The notes beneath the pieces were generated by a model, which saw nothing but the letters and a program-made list of their open reading frames with translations, searched no databases and was not told the origin of the DNA. From Eubacteriales bacterium (GTDB lineage: Bacteria > Bacillota > Clostridia > Lachnospirales > Lachnospiraceae): a stretch of DNA of 64,000 nt. This document shows, one piece after another, positions 54,046 to 62,668 of this stretch (position 1 is its first letter; the number at the start of each line of letters is the position of its first letter). Position numbers and translations under genes: made by a program. The stretch is taken from positions 16,796 to 80,795 of the forward strand of contig JAUNGV010000004.1 in the NCBI GenBank assembly GCA_030524225.1. Direction: 5' to 3'.

Positions 54046-55056
54046 ATGATCAGAGAAGCAATTGCAGAAGTAATCAACGGGCAGGATCTCAGCTTTGAGA
54101 CGGCAAAGGCAGTAATGAACGAGATGATGGACGGTACGGCAACCCAGGCCCAGATGGGCGGGCTGCTCACAGCGCTGCGCATGAAAGGGGAGACGGTGGA
54201 GGAGATCACGGCCTTCGCCACGGTGATGCGCGAGAAGGGCGTCAAGATCAACCCGGTCAGAGAGGTGATCGACATCGTCGGAACCGGCGGAGACGAGGTG
54301 GGAACGTTTAATATCTCGACGACGGCGGCGTTCGTGGTGGCGGCGGGCGGCGTCTCGGTGGCAAAGCACGGAAACCGGAGCGTTTCGAGCCGCAGCGGAG
54401 CGGCAGACGTGCTGGAGCGGCTGGGAGTCAACGTCGGAACGACGCCGGAGAGAACGGAGGAGATTCTGAAAGAGACGGGGATCTGCTTTATGTTCGCGCA
54501 GGTCTACCATTCTTCGATGAAATACGCAGCGCCGGTCAGAAAGGAGCTGGGCATCCGGACCGTGTTCAATATTCTGGGGCCGCTCTCGAACCCGGCAGGG
54601 GCGACGATGCAGCTGATGGGCGTCTATGACAGAAAGCTCGTAGAGCCGCTGGCGCAGGTGCTGGCAAACCTCGGCGTGACGAGAGGCGTGGCGGTCTGCG
54701 GAGAGGACGGTCTGGACGAGATCACGCTGACGGGAAAAACCCATGTGTGTGAGATCCGGTTCGGGGAACTGCGCAGCTACGATATCGCGCCGGAGGATTT
54801 CGGTCTCACCCGCTGTGAGCTGGCGGATCTGATCGGCGGAACGCCGGAGGAGAACGCACAGATTACGAAGGACATCCTGAGCGGCCGGCTGCACGGTCCC
54901 AAGAGAGATGTCGTCGTGTTCAACGCCGCGATGGCGCTCTATCTGGGCATTGACGGCTGCACGCTGGGCGAGTGCGTGCAGAAGGCGCAGACGCTGATCG
55001 ACAGCGGCGAAGCGTACCGCAGCTACGAGACGTTCGCAGCGGCGACGCAGGCGTGA
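54046..55056 (+). CDS. trpD: Anthranilate phosphoribosyltransferase
   Basis: 336-residue enzyme joining anthranilate and phosphoribosyl pyrophosphate. PRPP-binding GTGGDEVGTFNIST near residues 80-93, KHGNRSVSSRSGAADVLE, and NILGPLSNPAG. ATG at 54046 has GGAG seven bases upstream inside the leader element. Separated from trpG by 154 bases, the only large gap in the operon. Confidence 0.95.
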   Translation: MIREAIAEVINGQDLSFETAKAVMNEMMDGTATQAQMGGLLTALRMKGETVEEITAFATVMREKGVKINPVREVIDIVGTGGDEVGTFNISTTAAFVVAAGGVSVAKHGNRSVSSRSGAADVLERLGVNVGTTPERTEEILKETGICFMFAQVYHSSMKYAAPVRKELGIRTVFNILGPLSNPAGATMQLMGVYDRKLVEPLAQVLANLGVTRGVAVCGEDGLDEITLTGKTHVCEIRFGELRSYDIAPEDFGLTRCELADLIGGTPEENAQITKDILSGRLHGPKRDVVVFNAAMALYLGIDGCTLGECVQKAQTLIDSGEAYRSYETFAAATQA

Positions 55057-55067
55057 GGGAGGAACCG

Positions 55068-55946
55068 ATGATTTTAGATGAGCTGGTGGCTGCAACACAG
55101 AGGCGGATCGAGAGGGAGAAAGAGGAGATCAGCCCGCAGGAGATGAGGCGTCTGGCGCAGGAGGCGGCGCAGAGGCAGCGGGAGGCCGGGGGAAACGGGA
55201 TGCCGGAGTTTCCTTTTGAGAGGCGGCTGGAGCAGAAGGGAATCCATTTTATCTGCGAGGTTAAAAAGGCCTCGCCCTCCAAGGGGCTGATCGCGCCGGA
55301 CTTTCCGTATCTGGAGATCGCGCGGGAGTACGAGGCGGCGGGCGCGGACTGCATTTCCGTGCTGACGGAGCCGGATTATTTCAAAGGGGATCTGCGGTAT
55401 CTGCGGGAGATCGCCGCGGAGGTGGAGATTCCCGTGCTGCGCAAGGACTTTACGATCGACGAGTACATGATCGATCAGGCGAAAGTCAGCGGAGCATCCG
55501 TGATCCTGCTGATCTGCGCGATTCTGGATCAGGAGCGACTGGCCCGCTATCTGGCCCGCGCCGATGCGCTGGGACTCTCCGCGATCGTGGAGGCGCACGA
55601 TGAGGATGAGGTGAGGATGGCGCTGGAGGCGGGAGCGAGGATTCTCGGCGTCAACAACCGGAATCTGAAGGATTTCACCGTGGATATCGGCAACAGCCTG
55701 CGCCTGCGCGAGTTCGCCGCGCGGGAATGTGCGGCGGCTAAGGCGGCGAGTGCGGTGTCGGCGGTCGGAAGCGCAGCAGACGGAGCGGCAGGTATGCCCC
55801 TCTTTATCGCGGAGAGCGGGATTCGGACGGGCGGCGATGTGGAGGCGCTCCGGGCGGCGGGCGTGAACGGCGTGCTGATCGGAGAGACACTGATGCGCGC
55901 CCCGGACAAGGCGGAGCAGCTCCGTCTCCTGCGGGGGACGGTATGA
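55068..55946 (+). CDS. trpC: Indole-3-glycerol phosphate synthase
   Basis: 292-residue TIM-barrel enzyme: FICEVKKASPSKGLI, LTEPDYFKGDLRYL, VLRKDFTIDEYM, LGVNNRNLKDFTVD. An Ala/Ser/Gly-rich insertion (ECAAAKAASAVSAVGSAADG, about residues 219-241) precedes FIAESGI. ATG at 55068 has GGAGG upstream. Its end overlaps trpF by four bases. Confidence 0.94.
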   Translation: MILDELVAATQRRIEREKEEISPQEMRRLAQEAAQRQREAGGNGMPEFPFERRLEQKGIHFICEVKKASPSKGLIAPDFPYLEIAREYEAAGADCISVLTEPDYFKGDLRYLREIAAEVEIPVLRKDFTIDEYMIDQAKVSGASVILLICAILDQERLARYLARADALGLSAIVEAHDEDEVRMALEAGARILGVNNRNLKDFTVDIGNSLRLREFAARECAAAKAASAVSAVGSAADGAAGMPLFIAESGIRTGGDVEALRAAGVNGVLIGETLMRAPDKAEQLRLLRGTV

Positions 55947-56737
55947 GGACGCGGCTCAAGATCTGCGGCCTGATGACGGAGAGAGACGCGGCGTTGGTGA
56001 ACCGGTACAGACCGGAGTATGCCGGAATTGTGTTTGCGCACACGCGCCACTTTGTGAGCGACGGACAGGCGGCGCGGATCAGAGCGGCGCTGGATCCTGA
56101 GATCCCGGCGGTCGGCGTCTTCGTGGATGAGGAGCCGGAGCACGTCGCGTCGCTGATGAGGAGCGAGACGATTCAGATCGCCCAGCTGCACGGTCATGAG
56201 GACGCGGCGTATCTCGAAGAGCTGCGCCGTCTGCTCGGGGAAAGAGGGGAGCAGACGAACGGAACGCAGGAGGCTCTTTCATACAGGAAGCAGAGCGCGG
56301 CGGAGGCGGGAGAGAATGGCCGGCCGGATCGGGAGGCGGAGACACATGGGGCCGCAGGAATTCGGATTATAAAAGCCGTAAGAGTGCGCAGCAGAGAGCA
56401 GGTTATGGAGGCGGACAGACTGCCCTGCGACGCCCTGCTCCTTGACGCCTATGTGGCGGGACAGGCGGGCGGCACGGGGACCCGGATTGAGGAAGGGCTG
56501 CTGCCGGAGCTGTCCGCGCTGCACCACCCTGTATTTCTCGCAGGAGGGATCACGCCGCAGACGGCGGCGCAGGTGGCCGGGCGGTACCGTCCGTATGCGA
56601 TCGACGTCAGCAGCGGTGTCGAATACGAGGATTTTGAGGCGGCGATGCGCAGCGGCAGAGACGGCGGACAGGGCGGCTGCAAGGACGAGGAGAAGCTGAG
56701 GGCGCTGGTACGGGCACTGGAGAATGGCGCGGCATAG
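55943..56737 (+). CDS. trpF: Phosphoribosylanthranilate isomerase
   Basis: 264-residue isomerase, longer than the usual 200. The N-terminus LKICGLMTERDAALVNRYRPEYAGIVF and the end FLAGGITPQTAAQVAGRYRPYAIDVSSGVE are typical. A hydrophilic insertion of about 40 residues (about 100-140, GEQTNGTQEALSYRKQSAAE) sits before IRIIKAVRV. ATG overlaps the trpC stop. Confidence 0.93.
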   Translation: MRTRLKICGLMTERDAALVNRYRPEYAGIVFAHTRHFVSDGQAARIRAALDPEIPAVGVFVDEEPEHVASLMRSETIQIAQLHGHEDAAYLEELRRLLGERGEQTNGTQEALSYRKQSAAEAGENGRPDREAETHGAAGIRIIKAVRVRSREQVMEADRLPCDALLLDAYVAGQAGGTGTRIEEGLLPELSALHHPVFLAGGITPQTAAQVAGRYRPYAIDVSSGVEYEDFEAAMRSGRDGGQGGCKDEEKLRALVRALENGAA

Positions 56738-56777
56738 CAACATAATTAATTGTTAGGAAGAGAAAGGATCACAGGCA

Positions 56778-57971
56778 ATGGAAACAGGAAGGAAGGGAAG
56801 ATTCGGAGAATACGGCGGTCAGTATATCTCGGAGACGCTGATGAATGCGATTCTGGAGCTGGAGGAGGCGTATGAGCGTTATAAGGACGATCCGGCGTTT
56901 GTCGCGGAGCTGGATGAGCTGAACCGCAATTACGCGGGGCGGCCCTCGCTCCTCTATGAGGCAAAGAAGATGTCCCGCGATCTCGGAGGAGCCAGAATTT
57001 ATTTAAAGCGTGAGGACTTAAACCACACCGGCTCGCACAAGATCAACAACGTGCTGGGACAGGTGCTGCTCGCAAAGCGGATGGGCAAGACCCGGGTGAT
57101 CGCGGAGACCGGTGCGGGACAGCACGGCGTGGCGACGGCGACGGCAGCGGCGCTCATGGATATGGAATGTGAGATTTATATGGGAAAAGTGGACTGCGAC
57201 CGGCAGGCGCTCAACGTGTTCCGTATGGAGCTGCTCGGAGCCAAAGTGCATCCTGTCACGAGTGGAACGCAGACGTTAAAGGACGCGGTCAACGAGGCGT
57301 ACCGCGAGTGGACGAGCCGTATCGACGACACGCATTATGTGCTGGGCTCGGTGATGGGGCCGCACCCCTTCCCGACGATTGTGCGGGATTTTCAGAAGAT
57401 CATCGGCAGGGAGATCAAAGAGCAGATGTTGGAGAAGGAGGGGAGACTTCCGGACGCTGTGCTGGCCTGTGTCGGCGGCGGCAGCAATGCGATGGGCGCA
57501 TTCTATGAGTTCATTCCCGACAGGGAGGTGCGTCTGATCGGCTGCGAGGCGGCGGGAAAGGGCGTTGATACGCCGGAGACCGCGGCCACGATCGCGACGG
57601 GGACGCCCGGTATTTTCCACGGGATGAAGTCGCTCTTTTGTCAGGATGCGGACGGGCAGATCGCGCCGGTCTACTCGATCTCAGCGGGGCTTGATTATCC
57701 GGGAATCGGGCCGGAGCACGCGCACCTCTACGAGACGGGGCGTGCGGAATATGTGGCGGTGACCGACGACGAGGCGGTGGAGGCGTTTGAATTTCTCTCC
57801 CGTGAGGAAGGCATCATTCCGGCCATTGAGAGCGCTCACGCGGTGGCGTACGCCATGAAGCTCGCGCCGACCATGGGACGGGATCAGATCATCGTCGTCA
57901 ATATTTCGGGCCGGGGCGACAAAGATGTGGCGGCCATTGCGAGATACAGGGGGGTAGACATCCATGACTAG
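56778..57971 (+). CDS. trpB: Tryptophan synthase beta chain
   Basis: 397-residue PLP enzyme that condenses indole with serine. The PLP lysine is Lys88 in [10 protein letters not shown], the phosphate loop is [10 protein letters not shown], and [10 protein letters not shown] is the indole-tunnel segment. trpB1-type (conventional) by length and sequence. It overlaps trpA by eight bases. Confidence 0.97.
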   Translation: METGRKGRFGEYGGQYISETLMNAILELEEAYERYKDDPAFVAELDELNRNYAGRPSLLYEAKKMSRDLGGARIYLKREDLNHTGSHKINNVLGQVLLAKRMGKTRVIAETGAGQHGVATATAAALMDMECEIYMGKVDCDRQALNVFRMELLGAKVHPVTSGTQTLKDAVNEAYREWTSRIDDTHYVLGSVMGPHPFPTIVRDFQKIIGREIKEQMLEKEGRLPDAVLACVGGGSNAMGAFYEFIPDREVRLIGCEAAGKGVDTPETAATIATGTPGIFHGMKSLFCQDADGQIAPVYSISAGLDYPGIGPEHAHLYETGRAEYVAVTDDEAVEAFEFLSREEGIIPAIESAHAVAYAMKLAPTMGRDQIIVVNISGRGDKDVAAIARYRGVDIHD

Positions 57972-58725
57972 AATCGGAAAAGCATTTGACCACGGAAAAG
58001 CGTTTATCGCATTTGTGACGGGAGGAGATCCGGATCTGGAGACGACGGCGCGGCTTCTGCCCGCGATGGAACAGGCTGGCGCGGATCTGATCGAGATTGG
58101 AATTCCGTTCTCTGATCCGGTGGCAGAGGGACCGGTGATTCAGGAGGCCAACGAGCGGGCGCTCTCGGCGGGATGTACGACGGACCGTCTCTTTGAGACC
58201 GTGAAAAAGTCGCGGGAGAGCGTCACCGTGCCGATGGTGTTCCTGACCTATTTAAATCCGATTTTTCATTACGGGGCGGAGCGCTTTCTGGGACGGTGCG
58301 CAGAGTGCGGCATTGACGGCCTGATCGTGCCGGATATGCCGTATGAGGAAAAAGGAGAGCTGCAGGAACTCTGTGAGAAATACGGCGTGGACATCATCTC
58401 GATGATTGCACCGACCTCGAAGGACAGAATCAGGATGATTGCAAGGGAGGCAAAGGGCTTTGTCTACTGCGTCTCCTCTCTCGGGGTGACCGGTGTTCGC
58501 AGAGAGATCACGACGGATGTCGGCGAGATGACGGCGCTGGTGCGGGAGGTCACGGACACGCCCTGTGCTGTCGGGTTCGGCATCTCCACGCCGGAACAGG
58601 CGCGCGCGATGGCGGCGGTCTCCGACGGGGCGATTGTGGGAAGTGCTATTGTGAAAATAGTCGCGCAGCACGGCCGCGACTGCGTGCCGTATGTGGAGGA
58701 ATATATCAGAAGCATGCATCCGTAA
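57964..58725 (+). CDS. trpA: Tryptophan synthase alpha chain
   Basis: 253-residue TIM-barrel subunit that splits indole-3-glycerol phosphate. Catalytic Glu in [18 protein letters not shown] and Asp in [11 protein letters not shown]; loop GVTGVR. Last gene of trpEGDCFBA. No terminator is visible in the 15-base gap to the convergent PIN gene. Confidence 0.96.
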   Translation: MTRIGKAFDHGKAFIAFVTGGDPDLETTARLLPAMEQAGADLIEIGIPFSDPVAEGPVIQEANERALSAGCTTDRLFETVKKSRESVTVPMVFLTYLNPIFHYGAERFLGRCAECGIDGLIVPDMPYEEKGELQELCEKYGVDIISMIAPTSKDRIRMIAREAKGFVYCVSSLGVTGVRREITTDVGEMTALVREVTDTPCAVGFGISTPEQARAMAAVSDGAIVGSAIVKIVAQHGRDCVPYVEEYIRSMHP

Positions 58726-58740
58726 AGGAAGGCGGAGGAA

Positions 58741-59139
58741 TTATTCCTCTATACCCTCGTTTGCGAGGAATTGTGCCGCGGTCATGCACTTTGGACGTTC
58801 CATATGCAGACTCAGGAAATCCTTGTCGCCGGTCAGGATGATATCTACATCCGCAACAATAGCCGCATTCAGGATTGGCTGATCTTTTGCGTCACGAATC
58901 AGTTTTTCCGCATGGTCTATCGCAGGAATTAACTCATAGGACATTTCTACTAGCAGTACCTCCGCATCCGAGAGGTACTGAGGGGCCTTCCGTTTGAGAA
59001 TATCACGTAGTTCTACAATATTGCGGTCACACAAAACGAGTTCGTGATGATCTGCGATGTAGAGTAAAGCCTTCGCTGGTTTGGAATGTGGAAAGAGCAA
59101 TGCGGAAAACAGGATGTTTGTATCGATCAATATCCTCAT
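58741..59139 (-). CDS. PIN-domain toxin (VapC-type)
   Basis: 132-residue PIN-domain ribonuclease. Asp6 in ILIDTNIL, the Asp/Glu in RNIVELRD, and GDKDFL give the acidic active site. ATG at 59139 is used (one base after the antitoxin stop, AAGGA eight bases upstream inside the antitoxin gene); an ATG at 59157 without RBS is less likely. Toxins of this type cut tRNA or other RNA. Confidence 0.87.
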   Translation of the reverse strand: MRILIDTNILFSALLFPHSKPAKALLYIADHHELVLCDRNIVELRDILKRKAPQYLSDAEVLLVEMSYELIPAIDHAEKLIRDAKDQPILNAAIVADVDIILTGDKDFLSLHMERPKCMTAAQFLANEGIEE

Positions 59140-59140
59140 T

Positions 59141-59398
59141 TTATTTTTCCTTTTCATGACGTACTTCGTCTACAAGCGCTTGAATATCATCTTCACTGGA
59201 GAGTCCCATTGCTTCGGCGGCGCCGGAAAAAGCGGTCTGTGCTTTTCGGATGGCAACAGCAGAGGCATTACTGACAACGATCTCTCCGTTCTTCTTTTGA
59301 AGAAATAGAATTTTATCACCGGACTTCAGACCAAGCTGTCGCCGGATTTCTACAGGTACAGTGATTTGACCGTTTGCAGAGATTTTTGCCAAGTTCAT
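59141..59398 (-). CDS. AbrB/SpoVT-type antitoxin
   Basis: 85-residue antitoxin with the swapped-hairpin DNA-binding domain: LAKISANGQITVPVEIRRQLGLKSGDKILF. The C-terminal helix (40-85) should bind the PIN toxin. Upstream inverted repeats form the likely autoregulatory site. Confidence 0.9.
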   Translation of the reverse strand: MNLAKISANGQITVPVEIRRQLGLKSGDKILFLQKKNGEIVVSNASAVAIRKAQTAFSGAAEAMGLSSEDDIQALVDEVRHEKEK

Positions 59399-59424
59399 AT
59401 AAAATATCCTTTCTATTTTTGAGA

Positions 59425-59468
59425 AATAAAGTTTTCTTTAGAATTAACTTTATTATATATGATATAAT
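59425..59468. promoter_or_regulatory. Divergent promoter region with operator
   Basis: A 9-bp inverted repeat AATAAAGTT/AACTTTATT (59425-59433, 59446-59454) overlaps the minus-strand -10 TATAAT (59452-59457) of the antitoxin gene. On the plus strand TGATATAAT (59460-59468) could start the gene at 59613. The antitoxin probably controls both directions. Confidence 0.5.
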
Positions 59469-59612
59469 GCGGAAAGCAAGATGATACGGTCAAATGGCAC
59501 AAAGAAAAGATGGCGTCCGGCGGGCGGGTCTGCTATAATCAGAGCGTTGGCAGACAGAGGAACGCCCGGGACTGCGCGGAATTGCGGTGCCATGGCGGGA
59601 AAAGAGAGCGGC

Positions 59613-60056
59613 ATGGAAGAGCACAGGCAGAATACGGGAATCCATTTATCGGATGAGACAGGCAGCAGGCCGAATCGCGGAAAGCGGACGGCGCTGCTTG
59701 TTTTGCTTGCAGCGATTCTGATCTTTGCGGCATGTCTCGCTCTGCGTCCATGGTATCTCGATTACATGGAGAGAGATCACCGGGAGACGTGCGAGAAGGC
59801 CCGCTTCGTCATTGAGGACCGCTATTATTATGCGGTGGAGGATGAACGGGAGGCCGGAAAGAGCGAGGAGGAGATCGACTACGAGGCCGTACTGCGCCGC
59901 GTCGTGCAGGAAAATATGGAGGTCACGCTGGATGATGAGCTGCGCTGTACGGGACTGTGCCGATCCGGGGGCTCTTATACCTGCTATATTGATCCGCAGA
60001 CGCACCGGGTGACGATCACCTGCGATTATGGCGATCACGGGGCGTATACATTTTAA
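59613..60056 (+). CDS. Small single-pass membrane protein, unknown
   Basis: 147 residues from ATG 59613 (a start at 59592 is possible). One membrane segment (LLVLLAAILIFAACLAL, about residues 28-44), then an extracellular part rich in Glu/Asp/Tyr with two cysteines (CTGLCRSGGSYTCYI) that could form a disulfide. No recognised domain; the cysteine in the membrane segment is not in a lipobox. It precedes the phosphorylase. Confidence 0.7.
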   Translation: MEEHRQNTGIHLSDETGSRPNRGKRTALLVLLAAILIFAACLALRPWYLDYMERDHRETCEKARFVIEDRYYYAVEDEREAGKSEEEIDYEAVLRRVVQENMEVTLDDELRCTGLCRSGGSYTCYIDPQTHRVTITCDYGDHGAYTF

Positions 60057-60120
60057 GCAGAAACCGCCTGCGCGGATTTCTGCTCGCGTGCCGCAGACAA
60101 GCTGCGGCAGAAAGGAGAGT
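60057..60120 (+). promoter_or_regulatory. Second-type leader motif, before the phosphorylase
   Basis: Outer stem GCAGAAA/TTTCTGC (60057-60063, 60077-60083) around CCGC-CTGC-GCGG, then GCCGCAG/CTGCGGC (60090-60096, 60102-60108), directly before AAAGGAG. Same layout as 49194. The first stem begins on the stop codon of the upstream gene. Confidence 0.6.
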
Positions 60121-60882
60121 ATGAGCGAGGGAGGAAAGGCGGTTTTACTGCCGCATATTCAGCTGCCGGAAGATCTGGGGATTCCATATGCGATTCTGCC
60201 GGGCGATCCGGCGCGGGTGGAGCGCGTGGCGGCCCATCTGGAGCAGGTGGAGGAGCTGGCGTTTAACCGTGAATACAGGAGCGTGCGCGGGGAGTACCAC
60301 GGCGTGCCGGTGCTCGTGATGTCCACGGGAATGGGCGGTCCGTCCACGGCGATTGCGGTGGAGGAGCTGCGGCGCGCAGGTGTTACGGCGGCCATCCGGA
60401 TCGGGAGCGCGGGCGCGCTGCAGCCGGGCATTATGCTGGGGGATCTGGTGCTCGTGCAGGGAGCGGTGCGGGAAGAGGGGACGTCGCTGGGATATGCGCC
60501 GCTCTCCTATCCGGCGATTCCGGATCTGGGGCTGCTGGAGGCATGCATTGCCGGGGCGAAGGTGCTGGACGTTCCGTATCATGTCGGGATTGACCGCACG
60601 CACGACTGTCTCTATGCGGATGGAGAGCAGCGCCTCGACGAGGAGTGGTCGGCCCGGGGCGTCGCGGCGGCGGACATGGAAACGGCGGTGCTCTTCGTCG
60701 TAGGCGCGCAGCGCGGAGTACGGACGGCCTCCATTCTGAACGTGGTAGCGGGGTATCGCGACGACGTGGGTGTGAGCATCGGACGGTACGCAAGCGGAGA
60801 AGAGGCTGCTGCCGACGGAGAGCGGCGGGAGATTCTGACGGCGCTGGAGGCGCTGCGGATCATAGCCGCAGACGAGCAGTAA
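60121..60882 (+). CDS. Nucleoside phosphorylase (uridine phosphorylase-type)
   Basis: 253-residue NP-I family phosphorylase that splits nucleosides with phosphate. PGDPARVERVA near residue 23, VMSTGMGGPSTAIAVEELRR, IRIGSAGALQ, and AADMETAVLF with the nucleoside-binding Met-Glu. Closest to uridine phosphorylases by the last motif. ATG at 60121 has AGGAG three bases upstream. Context with an ECF importer suggests use of imported nucleosides. Confidence 0.9.
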   Translation: MSEGGKAVLLPHIQLPEDLGIPYAILPGDPARVERVAAHLEQVEELAFNREYRSVRGEYHGVPVLVMSTGMGGPSTAIAVEELRRAGVTAAIRIGSAGALQPGIMLGDLVLVQGAVREEGTSLGYAPLSYPAIPDLGLLEACIAGAKVLDVPYHVGIDRTHDCLYADGEQRLDEEWSARGVAAADMETAVLFVVGAQRGVRTASILNVVAGYRDDVGVSIGRYASGEEAAADGERREILTALEALRIIAADEQ

Positions 60883-60897
60883 AAGTGAGAAAAAGCC

Positions 60898-61040
60898 TGA
60901 ATCTATGCTTGATAGCATAGATTCAAGCTGGCAGTTTTGTGAAGGAGCGACACAAAACTGCCGTATCGCAGCCGGAAAACCGCCTGCGCGGATTTTCCGG
61001 CGCGGTCTGAGCAAAGAACGCTCCGAGATGGGAGGGAGAT
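60898..61040 (+). promoter_or_regulatory. Leader RNA element (copy 6), with the second motif inside
   Basis: First hairpin of 12 bp with loop TGAT (60898-60925). Second stem GGCAGTTTTGTG/CACAAAACTGCC (60930-60941, 60951-60962) presents AAGGAGCGA; GGAGCG (60944-60949) pairs with CGCTCC at 61019-61024. Between them lies the ACCGCCTGCGCGGA hairpin with outer stem GCCGGAAAA/TTTTCCGGC (60971-61001), linking the two families. CTCC can pair with the RBS GGAG. Confidence 0.72.
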
Positions 61041-61640
61041 ATGAAACTGTTTAAAACGAAATTTGATGCGGCGGTGATCGTTTTGATTCCGGCCTGCATC
61101 GGCATCAACTATCTGGGCAAGCTGTTTGCGCAGCTCTTAAAGCTGCCGCTGTGGCTTGATTCTATCGGCACCTGCATCGGCGGATGTCTCGGCGGGCCGG
61201 TGATCGGCGCAATCTGCGGAGCGGCCAATAACCTGATCTACGGCTTTACGACCGGTGACAGCATTACGCTGGTCTACGCGCTGACGAGTCTGGGAATCGG
61301 CGTGGCGGCCGGGATTATGGCGCGTCTCGGATTTATGCAGAGCTTCCCGAAGGCGATTCTGACGGCCTGTGTGGCGGGCCTTACAGCGGTTGTGATCTCG
61401 ACGCCGCTCAACATTATCTTCTGGGGCGGAACGACGGGCAATGTGTGGGGAGACGCGGTCTTTGCGGCGACGCAGGCGGCGGGGATGCCGGTGGCGCTGG
61501 GGTCCCTGATTGACGAAGTGGTCGTGGATGTGCCGGATAAGCTGATCACGCTGATCGTTGTGTTTTTCATTTTAAAGGGGCTGCCGAAGAAGCTGACGGC
61601 GCTGTACGAGGCGGATGCGGCGGTAGAACGTCTCGACTGA
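61041..61640 (+). CDS. ECF transporter S component
   Basis: 199-residue membrane protein with about six segments, the substrate-capturing part of an ECF importer. Features: GTCIGGCLGGPVIGAICGAANNLIYG and TPLNIIFWGGTTGN. The substrate is not clear from the sequence; the upstream phosphorylase suggests nucleosides or bases, by context only. It is upstream of EcfT and the ATPase in the same direction. Confidence 0.85.
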   Translation: MKLFKTKFDAAVIVLIPACIGINYLGKLFAQLLKLPLWLDSIGTCIGGCLGGPVIGAICGAANNLIYGFTTGDSITLVYALTSLGIGVAAGIMARLGFMQSFPKAILTACVAGLTAVVISTPLNIIFWGGTTGNVWGDAVFAATQAAGMPVALGSLIDEVVVDVPDKLITLIVVFFILKGLPKKLTALYEADAAVERLD

Positions 61641-61646
61641 TTGGAT

Positions 61647-61770
61647 GTCAGGAGCCGGACGCAGCGGGAGAGTCCTGCCGGATTGAGTGCCGGAAGCCGA
61701 ACGTAAGCGGGAGAGTCTTGCCGGATTGAGCGTCAGGAGCCGGACGCAGTGAAGAAGGATCCGGCTGATC
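61647..61770 (+). repeat. Tandem repeat, about 42-bp unit, three copies
   Basis: Units start at 61647, 61689 and 61732 with the common core GGAGCCGGACG-AGCGGGAGAG and TTGCCGGATTGAG. They lie between the S and T genes and are followed by a normal ribosome binding site. Confidence 0.7.
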
Positions 61771-61801
61771 AGATATCAGGAACAGAAAGAGGACAGCTGT
61801 T

Positions 61802-62581
61802 ATGAAGAGCATCAGTCTGTACGTGGATAACGGGAGCTTTCTGACGAAGGTACACCCGTTTACCAAGCTTATGTATATTGCGGCGGCAGTCAGTGTGCCA
61901 CTGCTGTTGGGAAGGCTGTGGGCGTTTCCGTGTCTGATCGCGGCGAGTCTGTGCCTGCTGGCGGCGGGTGGCGTCCTGAAAAAGGCGCTGCCGCTCATCG
62001 CGTTTTCCTTTACGATACTGATCACCATTTTTCTGATTCACGGACTGTTTAACCAGAACAACGCGACTGTTCTGGTTTCGCTGGGGCCGCTCCGCTTTTA
62101 CCGGGAGGGGCTCCTTTATGCGCTGCGGATCGGCTTTAATATCATGAATATGCTGCTGTCCTTCGCGGTGCTGGTGCTCACGACGAGACCCTCCGATCTC
62201 GTCGAGGAGCTGGAAAAAAGAGGCTTTTCCCAGCGCTTTGGCTATATCATCAACTCAGTATTCCAGATCGTGCCGCAGATGACGGGAACCATGAATACGA
62301 TCACAGACGCACAGCGCAGCCGCGGGCTGGAGACGGAGGGGAGCCTTTCGACGAGAGCGAAGGCGTTTCTCCCCCTGATCTCGCCGGTGGTTATGAGTTC
62401 GCTGATCAATACGAGGGAGCGGGCGATTGCTCTCGAGGTGCGGGGCTTTGGATCGGGACGTAAGAAGACGTGGCTGCGGGAGCGGGAGAAGCACAGGGGC
62501 GACAGCGCGGCGACCATCGCGCTCGGGATTCTGATCGCGGTGGCGCTTGTGTTCCGGATCGCGGAAATGATCCGGGCATAA
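61802..62581 (+). CDS. ecfT: ECF transporter T component
   Basis: 259-residue membrane coupling protein with the two arginine coupling motifs AQRSRG and EVRGFG (about 176-181 and 208-213) that contact the ATPases. Five to six membrane segments. It joins the S component to the ATPases. Confidence 0.92.
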   Translation: MKSISLYVDNGSFLTKVHPFTKLMYIAAAVSVPLLLGRLWAFPCLIAASLCLLAAGGVLKKALPLIAFSFTILITIFLIHGLFNQNNATVLVSLGPLRFYREGLLYALRIGFNIMNMLLSFAVLVLTTRPSDLVEELEKRGFSQRFGYIINSVFQIVPQMTGTMNTITDAQRSRGLETEGSLSTRAKAFLPLISPVVMSSLINTRERAIALEVRGFGSGRKKTWLREREKHRGDSAATIALGILIAVALVFRIAEMIRA

Positions 62582-62668
62582 GCGGGAACAAAGAGAACGG
62601 CAACGGCCGCAGCAGCATGAAGCCGCCTTTTCGGGGGCGGGGACAGCAGCAAACAGGGAGAGGTTCAG

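Noticed and set aside
8871..61040. Leader elements as transcription terminators or attenuators
   Set aside because: None of the complete copies has a T-run after its hairpins, and the conserved 3' part is the ribosome binding site.
8871..61040. Leader elements as a simple insertion (MITE-like) family
   Set aside because: Not excluded, but no target-site repeats were seen, the ends are set by the start codon, and stems vary with kept pairing, which argues for selection on structure.
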